Assembly: GCA_016874775.1 (NCBI GenBank)
Contig: VGTJ01000038.1
Coordinates: 1 to 36,668, forward strand
Origin: Deltaproteobacteria bacterium
GTDB lineage: Bacteria; Desulfobacterota; Binatia; Bin18
Reading direction: 5' to 3'
Length of the DNA stretch: 36,668 bases
Shown: positions 24,151 to 32,752 of the stretch, piece after piece
Layout of the letters: every line of letters starts with the position of its first letter
Position numbering within the stretch: position 1 is the first letter of the stretch
Made by a program: the position numbers and the translations under genes
The notes under the pieces: generated by a model
Told to the model about the DNA's origin: nothing
Databases searched by the model: none
Seen by the model: only the letters and a program-made list of their open reading frames with translations

Positions 24151-24572
24151 TATGACGTCCCTTGAGTTATCCATCAAAACTTTCTGGACTATCTACTAGT
24201 ACTATTCCAAGAACCTAACAGAACATTCTCTAGGCCGCACCAGTGCGCACTGGTTATTCCACTCTCTTCGGATGACGCGGAGACGACCTATATGAAGGCG
24301 TTCTTGCGTCATTTCGCAAAGTCAAACGCTCTACGAGAATCTAGTGAAATTGAGACGCATAAAATAGAGAGAGACCAGCTGTAAAAGCAAATACTTGCTG
24401 CTCTACTATCTCATTCTCTTATAGTTGCTAAGGGCTAAGAAACTCAGGGTATCACTTATTTTAATATTTATTGAATATAGTCAAAATTGGATTTTCCCTG
24501 AAATACTCAACCCTCACTACTTAAATAATTTTTAAAAATTGCTTAATGAGAAAGTGTGATTCTCGGAATTCT

Positions 24573-24596
24573 ATAAATTGACTATAGTCAATTTAT
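24573..24596. repeat. 24-base perfect palindrome around TTGACTATAGTCAA
   Basis: The 24 bases from 24573 to 24596 are identical to their reverse complement; the core is TTGACTATAGTCAA at 24578-24591. A near-copy, TTGAATATAGTCAA, lies at 24471-24484, exactly 107 bases away. The symmetry without a loop fits a dimeric protein-binding site better than a hairpin. No T-run and no downstream gene explain it. Confidence 0.6.
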
Positions 24597-24640
24597 GTTA
24601 AAAATGATCATAAAGCGGCATGTCCTTCTCATCCGCAATC

Positions 24641-25360
24641 TCAGAAATCACTGTTAAAAACAACTTTCCCTTGAGACGGAACGTTGACAGGCGTGACTTT
24701 TTCACCGAGAGACTCATGCCAGACTTTTATATTGTATTCCCCAGGTGGAACATCGGAAAGAAGAAAGCCGCCAGCACTATCGGTTATCGCATAATACGGG
24801 TGCTCGTGAATCACAAGCCATCCGATCATCCACGCATGCGCATCGCAGGTTAACTTGACGATTTCAGGCTCACGAAATGTCTCCTTGATACTCTTCTTGA
24901 ACTTTGGCTGGGCTTTATTGAAGGGCGGATTCTTGCTGCTATAGCTATGAAGGTTATGAAGAATGCCATCGTTATTCAGAATGGTTACAGTCCCCCCGGC
25001 CGGGACTAATAAGACATGAGGTGCATAGCGGCATTCCTTTTGGTCCAAAACAACATCCTTGGTCGTAAATCGCTTCCCGCGCTTGATGTCGACAAGTGAA
25101 ACAACAACATTTTGAATGCCACGATTGGGACCCACGATCAAAGTCTCGTCCTTTTTCTCTGTTTTGCCACAAATCTCTTGATCTTTCGAAATTGTCACCA
25201 GCATGCCGACGGGAAGTGTTCCAACAAAAGTCACTGTGCCCGTAATACTCCCTCCATTCTGTACGTTGACCGCTTCATAGCCAAGAATCTCTGGGGTCGA
25301 CATCGCCAGCATCCCCAAGATCCACAATCCTAATATTCTTATTTTCGGTCGTCCTATCAC
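24641..25360 (-). CDS. Exported cupredoxin-like protein with carboxypeptidase-regulatory-like tail
   Basis: This 239-residue protein has a signal peptide (ILGLWILGMLAMSTPEILGY) and a plastocyanin-like region with a plausible type-1 copper set: H135 (NDGILHNLHSY; H138 is nearby), then C172, H175 and M178 in LTCDAHAWMIGW. The last 50 residues (YYAITDSAGGFLLSDVPPGE then YNIKVWHESLGEK) form a carboxypeptidase-regulatory-like beta domain. The architecture is that of the so-called methylamine-utilisation/plastocyanin-like family. It should be periplasmic and possibly carry electrons. GAGGAG precedes the GTG at 25360. It is convergent with the TPR gene and lies 18 bases after yraN on the same strand, so the two may be co-transcribed. 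Confidence 0.8.
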   Translation of the reverse strand: MIGRPKIRILGLWILGMLAMSTPEILGYEAVNVQNGGSITGTVTFVGTLPVGMLVTISKDQEICGKTEKKDETLIVGPNRGIQNVVVSLVDIKRGKRFTTKDVVLDQKECRYAPHVLLVPAGGTVTILNNDGILHNLHSYSSKNPPFNKAQPKFKKSIKETFREPEIVKLTCDAHAWMIGWLVIHEHPYYAITDSAGGFLLSDVPPGEYNIKVWHESLGEKVTPVNVPSQGKVVFNSDF

Positions 25361-25378
25361 GTCAGACTCCTCTGCGTT

Positions 25379-25762
25379 CTACCACGAGCGCATAAGCTCA
25401 AAGGCACTTTGAATGTGACTAATCCGTGCCTGTCCCTGTTCCCAGCGAATCCCTATCGCATCAAACCGCGCTTCACATTGATCAAAACCGCGCGTCACCA
25501 AATAGTACTGAGCAGTCTTGGCAACTTGTCGCTGCTTTCGCAAACTGATCGACTCGAGAGGATCACCAAACCGCGGATCAGAATTTGTCCGCACTTCGAC
25601 AAAAACGATCATCTGCGGACGGCGCGGATCACGCACAATGAGGTCCACTTCGCCATAGGGCGAACGGTAGTTCTTAGCAATCAACGTATAGCCACGTGCT
25701 TCAAGAAACTGGACGGCCTTGGTTTCTCCACGTTGTCCAAGCTCTTGTCGTTGTCGGGACAT
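25379..25762 (-). CDS. yraN: YraN/UPF0102 family nuclease-like protein
   Basis: This 127-residue protein has the UPF0102 core: RGETKAVQFLEARGYTLIAKNYR, then SPYGEVDLIVRDPRRPQMIVFVEVRTN with the acidic residues and VEVR motif of the PD-(D/E)XK-type Holliday-resolvase-like fold, then SISLRKQRQVAKTAQYYL. The ATG at 25762 is chosen since the family normally starts with a short MSRQRQELGQRGE-like helix; an upstream in-frame start at 25801 adds non-conserved residues. It is divergent from gatC. The precise role is unknown, though genetic links to DNA repair and natural transformation exist for relatives. Confidence 0.9.
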   Translation of the reverse strand: MSRQRQELGQRGETKAVQFLEARGYTLIAKNYRSPYGEVDLIVRDPRRPQMIVFVEVRTNSDPRFGDPLESISLRKQRQVAKTAQYYLVTRGFDQCEARFDAIGIRWEQGQARISHIQSAFELMRSW

Positions 25763-25891
25763 CACCGTGCTCGTTAACGTAGCTGAGCCCCACACACGCA
25801 ATCAAGATTCCCCTGCCCTACTTTCACAGACTCCCCTCCTCCTCTATGGTGCAGAGGCAATTCACGCATTCTGCTGGGAGTTATCATCTCT

Positions 25892-26179
25892 ATGGCAACG
25901 GTCACACTGGAAGAGGTGCAGCGTGTTGCCCGCCTCGCGCGCCTCGCTTTGTCTACACACGAAGCTGAGGCAATGACGGAACACTTTATGAAAGTCTTCA
26001 CCTATGTAGAAACGCTCAGGACATTAGACACTGACACAACCGAACCGTTTACCCATGCGGTCACCGGATACATGCCCCTGCGGGAGGACCACGTTACCAA
26101 CACGCCTAACGACAACCTGCTCCGCACGGCCCCTGCGACGCACGCAACACTGTTCGTTGTTCCCAAGATTATCGACTAA
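25892..26179 (+). CDS. gatC: Asp/Glu-tRNA amidotransferase subunit C
   Basis: This 95-residue protein begins [20 protein letters not shown] and ends [19 protein letters not shown], both typical of GatC. The middle contains [20 protein letters not shown], corresponding to the loop that wraps around GatA. It stabilises GatA in the heterotrimer that converts Glu-tRNA(Gln) (and Asp-tRNA(Asn)) to the amidated form. gatA follows 47 bases later and gatB 65 bases after that, the classical gatCAB order. It begins divergently from yraN with about 130 bases between starts. Confidence 0.95.
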   Translation: MATVTLEEVQRVARLARLALSTHEAEAMTEHFMKVFTYVETLRTLDTDTTEPFTHAVTGYMPLREDHVTNTPNDNLLRTAPATHATLFVVPKIID

Positions 26180-26226
26180 GCCACCGTATTCCATCCCGTG
26201 GGACTTTCCCTATTGGTGAGACTGTT

Positions 26227-27687
26227 ATGGACCTTTTCCGGCTCACGATTCACGAGGCAACACAACTCCTGCGACAGCACGATATTCGGGCGCACGACCT
26301 CACACAGGCCGTGCTCACCCGTATTGCCGCGACCAACCCAGCACTGCACGCCTATCTCACAGTAAGTGCTGATGACGCCCTCGCACAGGCAACCTTCGCT
26401 GACCAACAATTACAAACCCCCGACACGGCACCACCGCTCTGTGGTATTCCGATTGCCATGAAGGATGTCATCCTCACCAAAGATATCCGTACCACCGCTG
26501 GCTCTCGTATCCTCGCCGAGTTCGTTCCTCCGTATGATGCCACGGTCGTTCAGCGCCTCAAAGCCGCTGGAGCGATTCTCATTGGCAAAGTGAACTGCGA
26601 TGAATTCGCGATGGGATCATCAAATGAAAACTCGGCCTTTGCTCCGACGCTCAATCCGTGGGATGTCACTCGGGTCCCAGGTGGATCGTCTGGAGGCTCC
26701 GCCGCGGCAGTCGCTGCCGACCAAGCCCTAGCCTCGTTAGGCACCGATACTGGTGGATCGATTCGCCTCCCAGCCGCGTTCTGTGGCGTCACTGGCATGA
26801 AGCCCACGTACGGCCGCGTCAGTCGCTACGGTGTGGTTGCCTATGCATCGTCCCTCGATCAGGTTGGACCAGTCACGAAAGATGTACGGGACTGCGCCCT
26901 CCTCCTCCAAGCTATCGCTGGCCATGACCCTCAGGACTCAACATCGGTGAACCTGCCAGTGCCAGACTATCAGGCCGCATTGACACAAGACGTGCGTGGA
27001 CTGCGCATCGGTATTCCCAAAGAATATTTTGTCGAAGGCATGCAACCTGAGGTGGAATCTGCCGTCCGGGAGAGTATAGCAACACTCACTGCCTTAGGCG
27101 CGGAATCGGTACCAATCTCTTTGCCGCACACCTCCTATGCCGTCGCAACGTATTATATGATCGCCACCGCTGAGGCGAGTTCCAATCTGGCGCGCTATGA
27201 TGGGGTGCGGTATGGATACCGTACGCCACACAACGGCGGATTAACCTCGATGTACGAACAGACTCGTGCTGAGGGGTTCGGAACTGAAGTGAAACGGCGT
27301 ATCTTGCTCGGCACCTATGTCCTCTCTGCCGGGTATTATGATGCGTATTATCTGAAAGCACAGAAAGTGAGAACCCTCATTCGCCAGGATTTTCTCCAAG
27401 CGATGCAGCAGTGTGACGTGATCGCTACCCCAGTGGCGCCAACCACGGCTTTTGCGCTCGGAGACAAAACGACGGACCCCCTGACCATGTATTTGTCAGA
27501 TATCTTCACGATTGCCGTCAACCTCGCTGGCTTACCCGGGATCTCTGTACCTTGTGGATTCGACAAGCAGGGTCTGCCGATCGGCCTGCAATTGATTGGC
27601 AAACCTTTTGATGAGGCAACGCTGTTACGAACGGCGTTCAACTATGAGCAACACACGTCCTGGCACACGCAAAAGCCAGTGCTCTGA
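26227..27687 (+). CDS. gatA: Asp/Glu-tRNA amidotransferase subunit A
   Basis: This 486-residue amidase-signature enzyme releases ammonia from glutamine (or asparagine) for transamidation. Its catalytic Ser-cisSer-Lys triad is visible: Lys in [13 protein letters not shown], the cis-Ser in [19 protein letters not shown], and the nucleophilic Ser in [20 protein letters not shown]. The conserved [20 protein letters not shown] follows. Length is as usual. It is the second gene of gatCAB. No missing residues or frame problems are seen. Confidence 0.97.
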   Translation: MDLFRLTIHEATQLLRQHDIRAHDLTQAVLTRIAATNPALHAYLTVSADDALAQATFADQQLQTPDTAPPLCGIPIAMKDVILTKDIRTTAGSRILAEFVPPYDATVVQRLKAAGAILIGKVNCDEFAMGSSNENSAFAPTLNPWDVTRVPGGSSGGSAAAVAADQALASLGTDTGGSIRLPAAFCGVTGMKPTYGRVSRYGVVAYASSLDQVGPVTKDVRDCALLLQAIAGHDPQDSTSVNLPVPDYQAALTQDVRGLRIGIPKEYFVEGMQPEVESAVRESIATLTALGAESVPISLPHTSYAVATYYMIATAEASSNLARYDGVRYGYRTPHNGGLTSMYEQTRAEGFGTEVKRRILLGTYVLSAGYYDAYYLKAQKVRTLIRQDFLQAMQQCDVIATPVAPTTAFALGDKTTDPLTMYLSDIFTIAVNLAGLPGISVPCGFDKQGLPIGLQLIGKPFDEATLLRTAFNYEQHTSWHTQKPVL

Positions 27688-27752
27688 GACCATTGGCATC
27701 AGGGGAGCAGAACGTCACGGTACCCGACTGAATACATTTTTGTTGAGGGGTT

Positions 27753-29201
27753 ATGGAATACGAAACAGTCATCGGTCTTGAGGTCCATGCGCAACTGCTG
27801 ACGAAGTCGAAAATCTTCTGTGGTTGTTCCACTATCTTTGGCGCACCACCTAACCATCATACATGTCCGGTATGTATGGGAATGCCCGGCGTGTTGCCGG
27901 TGCTCAACCAACGCGTGGTTGAATTTGCCATGCGTGCAGCGCTTGCGACCCATTGCCAGATTGCGCGACAAAGCCAGTGGGCGCGCAAGAATTACTTCTA
28001 TCCTGATCTGCCCAAAGGCTACCAGATTAGTATGTACGAGTTACCGATCGCTCAGCATGGATATATCGACATCACCGTCGATGCCCACCCCAAGCGTATT
28101 GGCTTGACCCGTATCCACATGGAAGAAGATGCAGGAAAGAATATTCATGACCCACAGAGTGAGGCCAGTCTGGTCGACCTCAACCGCGCTGGAGTGCCGC
28201 TGCTGGAAATCGTCAGTGAACCAGATATGCGATCGCCGGAAGAGGCTGGTGCGTATTTGCGGAGTTTGCGCACCATTCTCCAATACGTAGAAATCTGCGA
28301 CGGCAATATGGAGGAAGGCAGTTTCCGTTGCGACGCCAACGTCTCGATCCGACCGCGCGGAAGCGATACTTTCGGTACGAAAGTCGAAATCAAAAACATG
28401 AACTCCTTCCGTGCCGTCGAGAAAGCCATCCAGTACGAGGTCCACCGCCAGCACGCGGCACTCACCTCGGGTGAGAAGATCGCGCAAGAAACGCGACTGT
28501 GGGACGCAGATCGCGAAGTGACCCGCTCGATGCGGAGTAAAGAACATGCGCACGACTACCGCTATTTTCCCGACCCGGATCTGTTGCCATTAGTGCTGAG
28601 TGAGGAGTGGATATCGCAGGTCTCCAGCACGCTACCGGAACTGCCCACGGTCCGGCGCGATCGTTTGATACGCGAGTACGGCCTCCCGGCGTACGATGCC
28701 GACATTCTGACAGCCCGACGCGATGTGGCTGAGTACTATGAAGCAGCAGTACATGCGTATCCTGCAGCCCCCAAGGCCGTCAGCAATTGGGTGATGGAGA
28801 GCGTGTTGCGTATCATCAAAGAAGAGAAGCTCGATGACGCCCTCACAATCACAGCGTGGCCATGCCCAGCAGAACACCTGGGCCTGCTCGTTCGCTTAAT
28901 CCAAGAGGGAACCATCAGTGGTAAGATCGCAAAGAGCATCTTCACGGAGATGTGCACAAGCCGCAAAGCCCCGGACGTGATTATGACCGAACAAGGACTC
29001 ACGCAAGTGAGCGATAGCGATGCGCTTCTCGCTGTGATCGACCAGGTGTTAGCCGCAGCTCCTGATAAAGTTGCAGAGTACCGCGCTGGACGCGAAAAAT
29101 TGCTGGGATTCTTTGTCGGGCAAGTGATGAAAGCCAGTCAGGGGAAAGCCAACCCGCAGCTTCTGAATACGCTCTTGCAACAACGGCTGGCCAGCAACTA
29201 G
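27753..29201 (+). CDS. gatB: Asp/Glu-tRNA amidotransferase subunit B
   Basis: This 482-residue protein is the kinase/transamidase subunit. The cradle domain begins [20 protein letters not shown], with zinc-type cysteines in FCGCS and [21 protein letters not shown]-like sequence ([19 protein letters not shown]), the acidic [12 protein letters not shown] and [20 protein letters not shown] are signature motifs. The helical and YqeY-like C-terminal domain (residues about 300-482) binds tRNA. A GAGGGG lies before ATG 27753. The acyl-CoA dehydrogenase gene follows after 28 bases and may be read from the same transcript. Confidence 0.97.
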   Translation: MEYETVIGLEVHAQLLTKSKIFCGCSTIFGAPPNHHTCPVCMGMPGVLPVLNQRVVEFAMRAALATHCQIARQSQWARKNYFYPDLPKGYQISMYELPIAQHGYIDITVDAHPKRIGLTRIHMEEDAGKNIHDPQSEASLVDLNRAGVPLLEIVSEPDMRSPEEAGAYLRSLRTILQYVEICDGNMEEGSFRCDANVSIRPRGSDTFGTKVEIKNMNSFRAVEKAIQYEVHRQHAALTSGEKIAQETRLWDADREVTRSMRSKEHAHDYRYFPDPDLLPLVLSEEWISQVSSTLPELPTVRRDRLIREYGLPAYDADILTARRDVAEYYEAAVHAYPAAPKAVSNWVMESVLRIIKEEKLDDALTITAWPCPAEHLGLLVRLIQEGTISGKIAKSIFTEMCTSRKAPDVIMTEQGLTQVSDSDALLAVIDQVLAAAPDKVAEYRAGREKLLGFFVGQVMKASQGKANPQLLNTLLQQRLASN

Positions 29202-29229
29202 TCACTTTAAGTGATTTGGAGGAACAGCA

Positions 29230-30426
29230 ATGGATTTCGCCTTTACGCAAGAACAAGAAGCCTTTCGAACGGAGTTACGGGCCTGGCTCGCCGCCAATGT
29301 CCCTGCGGATACCCACCAGCTCCGCCATCTTCAACCCCAAGCATCCGCTGCCGACCTCTCGTTCCTGAAACACTGGCAACGCCGCTGCTTTGAAGGTGGA
29401 TGGACGGGAATCTCGTGGCCAAAAGAATACGGTGGCCGCGGTGCGTCGCTCGTGGAACGGATGATCTTTGATGAAGAGATGGCCGCGTATAAAGCGCCCC
29501 AACTGCTCAACGTCCTTGGTCTTGAAATTGTCGGTCCTACCATCCTTGTGCATGGCACCGAAGAGCAAAAGCGTGCCCATGCCGCCAATATTCTCAGTGG
29601 TGATGAAATTTGGAGCCAGGGGTATTCAGAGCCGAACTCCGGCTCTGACTTAGCTTCGCTACGCACCCGTGCGGTGGAGCAAGGGGATTATTTTGTTGTT
29701 ACCGGCCAGAAGGTCTGGACCAGTTTAGCGTTCTACGCCGATTGGTGCTTGCTGTTGGTCCGTACGAATCCTGACGCTCCCAAACACCTGGGGTTGTCGT
29801 GCCTACTAGTTGATATGAAAAGCCCAGGCATTACCGTCAAGCCACTTCGAACCCTTACTGGCGATAGCGAATTCAACGAAGTGTATTTTGAAGAAGTCAA
29901 AGTTCCTAAGCAGAATCTGTTAGGAGAGAAGGATCAAGGCTGGCGCGTGATCATTACGTCGCTGATGTTTGAGCGCCAAGGGCTGAGTTTTTTCTTCACC
30001 TTTGCGCAGAAGCGTCACTATGAGGACTTGGTCGCCACTGCGCGCCGCACCTCGCGGTACGGTCAATCTGTGATCTCAGATCCACTGGTACGACAGAGAC
30101 TTGCGAATGCATATATCGAAACAGAGTTGTTAAAACTCAATAACTACCGTGCGCTCACTCGTCTCCTGCGCGGCAATCCTCCAGGGCCAGAAGGGTCAGT
30201 CCCCAAGTTGCAGTGGGCAGACACGAACCAGAGTCTGCAACAACTCGCAGTCGATATCCAGGGAGCGCGTGGCCAGCTCTACCAAGGTGAAGTCTCGGCA
30301 CCAGACGATGCCTACTGGCAGTACGGTTTCCTCCGGGCCCGCGCCAACTCAATCGAAGGCGGAACCTCAGAGGTGCAGCGCAATATCATCGCCGAACGCG
30401 TACTCGGTTTGCCAAAGGCTCGTTAA
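29230..30426 (+). CDS. Acyl-CoA dehydrogenase family protein
   Basis: This 398-residue flavoenzyme starts MDFAFTQEQEAFRTELRAWL (helical N-domain). It has the FAD/substrate motif in WSQGYSEPNSGSDLASLRTR, the beta domain KVWTSLAFYADWCLLLVRTN and the C-terminal RANSIEGGTSEVQRNIIAER. The pattern fits the medium-to-long-chain or branched-substrate group seen in steroid and terpenoid degradation (FadE-like), but the substrate cannot be inferred. GGAGG precedes the ATG. It is placed directly after gatB and convergent with the epimerase gene. Electrons would pass to ETF, which is not encoded in the window. Confidence 0.92.
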   Translation: MDFAFTQEQEAFRTELRAWLAANVPADTHQLRHLQPQASAADLSFLKHWQRRCFEGGWTGISWPKEYGGRGASLVERMIFDEEMAAYKAPQLLNVLGLEIVGPTILVHGTEEQKRAHAANILSGDEIWSQGYSEPNSGSDLASLRTRAVEQGDYFVVTGQKVWTSLAFYADWCLLLVRTNPDAPKHLGLSCLLVDMKSPGITVKPLRTLTGDSEFNEVYFEEVKVPKQNLLGEKDQGWRVIITSLMFERQGLSFFFTFAQKRHYEDLVATARRTSRYGQSVISDPLVRQRLANAYIETELLKLNNYRALTRLLRGNPPGPEGSVPKLQWADTNQSLQQLAVDIQGARGQLYQGEVSAPDDAYWQYGFLRARANSIEGGTSEVQRNIIAERVLGLPKAR

Positions 30427-30467
30427 GGAGAGGAAGCCCCTTCTGCCCATCGCTGATCGCTAAAGAG

Positions 30468-31504
30468 TCACCTCCCCCATTCTTCGGGGCGATCGTGTAA
30501 CCAGTCGGCTAACGCACGCTCTAGGGTGTACTGGTACGGATAGTTATGCTCACGGAGAAATCGTGGGTCAATATGGTTCGAGCGTACCAACTTGCGGATG
30601 CGTACTGGACTAATTGGCTGATGCAAACCCAGCGGGCGACTGAGTGCCTCAATCGGGTACGACGCGCCAAGCAGCAAAGGATAGGGAACACTGGGAATGA
30701 AGTGTCGAACATGAGCAACGCGAGAGATCGCTGCAACATATTCTTCTACGGTTGGCGCAGGGTCCATGGAAAAATTAAACAGCGCAACATCGGTTCCGGT
30801 CTGCGCTTGCCAGTCTCCCACCCACGTCAATGCGTGACAGAGTTCTTTGACATATCCACCAGCTTTTCGTGTGTGCTGGTTACCCATGTAAAAGAAATAG
30901 CGCCCAAGCACAGCACGGATCATACGGGTAACGTTCCCCCCTCCCCAGGACCGAAGACGACGCCAGGACGCACGATTGTCAGCCGCCGGCCCTTCTCAGC
31001 ACGCTGCCAGGCGAGATGAATCTTTTCTGCTGTTAATTTTGACGCGCCATAAGGAGAAATTGGCACAGGTAGTGAGGTTTCGTCTTTTCGCTCCTCTGTC
31101 GGTCCATATGGTGCAATACTGCTAGTAAAAATAATGGTCGAACACTGCACCTGTTCGGCCCAGGCACAGACGTGCTCTGCTCCTGGTAAGTTGGTGGCGA
31201 AATATTCCTCAGGCTCGTGTCCTGGTTCACGATGCACGGCAGCGAGGTTTACTACGAGGTGGGCTTGAGAGGGGAGTTGGGCATGGGCAATGGGCTGCCG
31301 GACATCCAAGGTGAGCACCTGCACTCGTCCTTGCTGGAAAGCCTCTTGGAGTGGTATAGGCCACGTCGACGGTTGCGTTGGACGAAAATCTACCAACCAG
31401 ACCTTCTCTCCCATCCCGGTCGACAAGAGATGCGAAGCGAAATGGGATCCAATAAAGCCTGTTCCGCCAAACAACACACAATGCTGAAAAGTTTGTTCAC
31501 TCAT
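30468..31504 (-). pseudogene. NAD-dependent epimerase/dehydratase (extended SDR), frameshifted
   Basis: Two adjoining frames form one extended-SDR protein of about 345 residues. The first (to about 30920) has the Rossmann motif CVLFGGTGFIGSHFASHLL, VVNLAAVHREPGHEP, TSSIAPYGP and the active-site YGASK in PISPYGASKLTAEKIHLAWQ. It breaks after VVFGPGEGG. The second continues NVTRMIRAVLGRYFFYMGN and TRKAGGYVKELCHAL to 30468. The break is in the G-run 30936-30941 (C-run on the plus strand): seven bases instead of six would restore one frame. Similar proteins occur in polysaccharide and nucleotide-sugar loci, which fits the neighbouring PEP-CTERM genes. The start may be ATG 31504 or 31522. Confidence 0.8.
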
Positions 31505-31586
31505 GACACGCCAGTTTCTCATCCCCCCTGTAGTTTTGCTCTACTGTAGCTGAAACCGACAAGTCGAATCCACTGCGCACAAAAGC

Positions 31587-31616
31587 GATGGGGGCAAGCG
31601 TAGGCTTGCCCCCATC
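31587..31616 (-). terminator. Intrinsic terminator of the PEP-CTERM gene
   Basis: GATGGGGGCAAGC (31587-31599) and GCTTGCCCCCATC (31604-31616) form a 13-base perfect stem with a four-base loop. On the minus strand it is followed by GCTTTTGTG. It lies 31 bases after the stop of the PEP-CTERM gene and is well placed to end that transcript. It may also stop leftward read-through into the epimerase gene. Confidence 0.85.
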
Positions 31617-31646
31617 CGTTACGAGCGAGGGCGGAAAAGGCTGCGG

Positions 31647-32315
31647 TTAGTTGGTTTTTTTGCGACGCGCAGCGAGGACCAGGCCAACAAGACCAGAACC
31701 AAGCAGAAGGAGGGAGCCTGGTTCTGGAGTCTGCGTGTTAACGATATCCGTACTGATCGCAATTCCTGTAATAAGGCCATTTGGACCAGTGCTCGAAAAG
31801 CCGGTGAAGTTGAACTGGAAGAACGCAAATGTCGTGTCCCCTGGAAGACCAAGGTTACGAAGCAACTCTGCGTTCTTACTATCCAATCCTTGTGCACTAA
31901 AGCTAATAATCGGGTTGGTGAAATTGATCTGGAAGTCGCTCAGCGTCCCGCTCAGCAGCACTGCATTGGTAATGCCAAAAGAGGGAATCGACCCTTCGAT
32001 CTTGATGAAGTTGTTATTCGGGTCAGTATCAAAACTCAGCACCCCGTACGTGTCACTCCCGTTATCGCCACTCGTGCTATCGACATCGTAGACACCATCG
32101 TTTTGCGGGGCTCCAACCACGGCAAGTGCACCAATAACGATGCCCGACCCCCAGGCGTGAGTGCCCTGGACATTGAGAGTGCCACCACTGCCACCAGTTC
32201 CGGTACCAAAATCGAGTACGGCAGCAGCATACGCGCCACTCGTCGAGGACAGTCCCAGCGCTATGGCAACAGCTGCAATCTTGAGTGTGTTGAGAAGTTT
32301 CCTTGTTCCCTGCAT
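31647..32315 (-). CDS. PEP-CTERM sorting-domain surface protein
   Basis: This 222-residue secreted protein has a signal peptide (LKIAAVAIALGLSSTSGAYA), a Gly/Ser/Thr/Asn-rich beta body without recognised enzyme motifs, and a C-terminal PEP-CTERM sorting signal: TPEPGSLLLLGSGLVGLVLA then ARRKK. Exosortase (XrtA/EpsH) would cleave at PEP and pass the protein to the outer surface, usually with exopolysaccharide. The exosortase gene is not in the window. AAGGAG is seven bases before the ATG at 32315. A sigma-54 promoter (32364-32379) and PrsK/PrsR genes adjacent indicate that this protein is a target of that pair. The terminator at 31587 closes the gene. Confidence 0.92.
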   Translation of the reverse strand: MQGTRKLLNTLKIAAVAIALGLSSTSGAYAAAVLDFGTGTGGSGGTLNVQGTHAWGSGIVIGALAVVGAPQNDGVYDVDSTSGDNGSDTYGVLSFDTDPNNNFIKIEGSIPSFGITNAVLLSGTLSDFQINFTNPIISFSAQGLDSKNAELLRNLGLPGDTTFAFFQFNFTGFSSTGPNGLITGIAISTDIVNTQTPEPGSLLLLGSGLVGLVLAARRKKTN

Positions 32316-32322
32316 GTATTTG

Positions 32323-32364
32323 ACTCCTTTCTTGCGCGGTCAAAGAGAATGACAAGAAAGGAGT
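32323..32364. repeat. Inverted repeat covering the ribosome-binding site and start-site region
   Basis: ACTCCTTTCTTG (plus strand, 32323-32334) is perfectly repeated in inverse orientation as CAAGAAAGGAGT (32353-32364), 18 bases apart. Read on the minus strand, the promoter-distal arm contains the AAGGAG of the PEP-CTERM gene. The predicted sigma-54 start site (about 32353) falls at the edge of the other arm. Confidence 0.7.
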
Positions 32365-32379
32365 GCGAAAGCCGTGCCA
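32364..32379 (-). promoter_or_regulatory. Sigma-54 (-24/-12) promoter of the PEP-CTERM gene
   Basis: On the minus strand TGGCACGGCTTTCGCA contains the GG-N10-GC invariant spacing and differs from TGGCACG-N4-TTGCA at one position. It lies 49 bases before the ATG. PrsR, encoded next to it, has the sigma-54 activator AAA+ domain, so promoter and activator fit together. Confidence 0.8.
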
Positions 32380-32493
32380 TGCGTCCGCTAGCTGCGTGAC
32401 CTAACGCAAAGACAAAAACAGCAAATGTTCTTACGTACTTGGCTCCACACTCGCCGTATCGTCACAGCCGTACGGTTGATCCTCAGGGGACAC

Positions 32494-32510
32494 TGTAAAA
32501 TGCACCGTCA
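32494..32510. promoter_or_regulatory. Candidate PrsR box 1 upstream of PEP-CTERM gene
   Basis: TGTAAAATGCACCGTCA lies 115 bases upstream of the -24 element. It matches a second site at 32607 in 12 of 17 positions (TGTAAAAT-N3-CCG-N-C). The distance suits an enhancer for a sigma-54 activator. Binding by PrsR is inferred. Confidence 0.5.
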
Positions 32511-32606
32511 GAAAAATTCACTAGAAGTGAATAGTGGATAACACAAAAAGAAAAGACCGCTGCAACGTTACTCCTCTCAAGGATCTATCGTTAGCCACGC
32601 CAGGCT

Positions 32607-32623
32607 GTAAAATTTCCCGACGC
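32607..32623. promoter_or_regulatory. Candidate PrsR box 2 upstream of PEP-CTERM gene
   Basis: TGTAAAATTTCCCGACG is a direct repeat of the 32494 site, 113 bases further upstream (228 bases from the -24 element). It is also 130 bases downstream of the prsR stop, so it lies within the prsR 3' flank. Between the two boxes is ATTCACT/AGTGAAT (32516-32532), followed on the minus strand by a T-run. That small stem may be a secondary weak terminator. Confidence 0.5.
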
Positions 32624-32675
32624 CAACGACGGAAAAGACAACGATCGCTCATCGGTAGGAAAGCAGATGTTCTAC

Positions 32676-32701
32676 AAAAAAAAGGCGACCAGTTGGTCGC
32701 C
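32676..32701 (-). terminator. Intrinsic terminator of prsR
   Basis: GGCGACCA (32684-32691) and TGGTCGCC (32694-32701) make an 8-base stem. On the minus strand it is followed by eight T (32683-32676). It lies 52 bases after the prsR stop, in the right orientation. Confidence 0.85.
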
Positions 32702-32752
32702 GCCAAAAAGTGTCGTAGCACAGCGCGAGCAGATACGCAGCCCCGTTCGTAA

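Larger units (their letters stand above)
23996..24640. other. 645-base interval between convergent genes
   Basis: The interval separates two convergent genes. It contains a REP-like dyad (24137-24150), a stretch open for about 60 codons before TAA near 24384 that lacks a good start and resembles nothing I know, and an AT-rich right half (24400-24605) with a long perfect palindrome at 24573-24596. No gene or RNA is claimed. Base composition drops clearly below that of the neighbours. Confidence 0.5.

Noticed and set aside
24239-24384. Open stretch in the 23996-24640 interval ending at TAA near 24384
   Set aside because: No credible start until an ATG late in the frame, no family resemblance and AT-rich context; treated as non-coding.
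32534-32752. Plus-strand open frame of 72 codons between the PEP-CTERM and prsR genes
   Set aside because: It runs over the prsR terminator and the second candidate PrsR box and shows no protein-like conservation.
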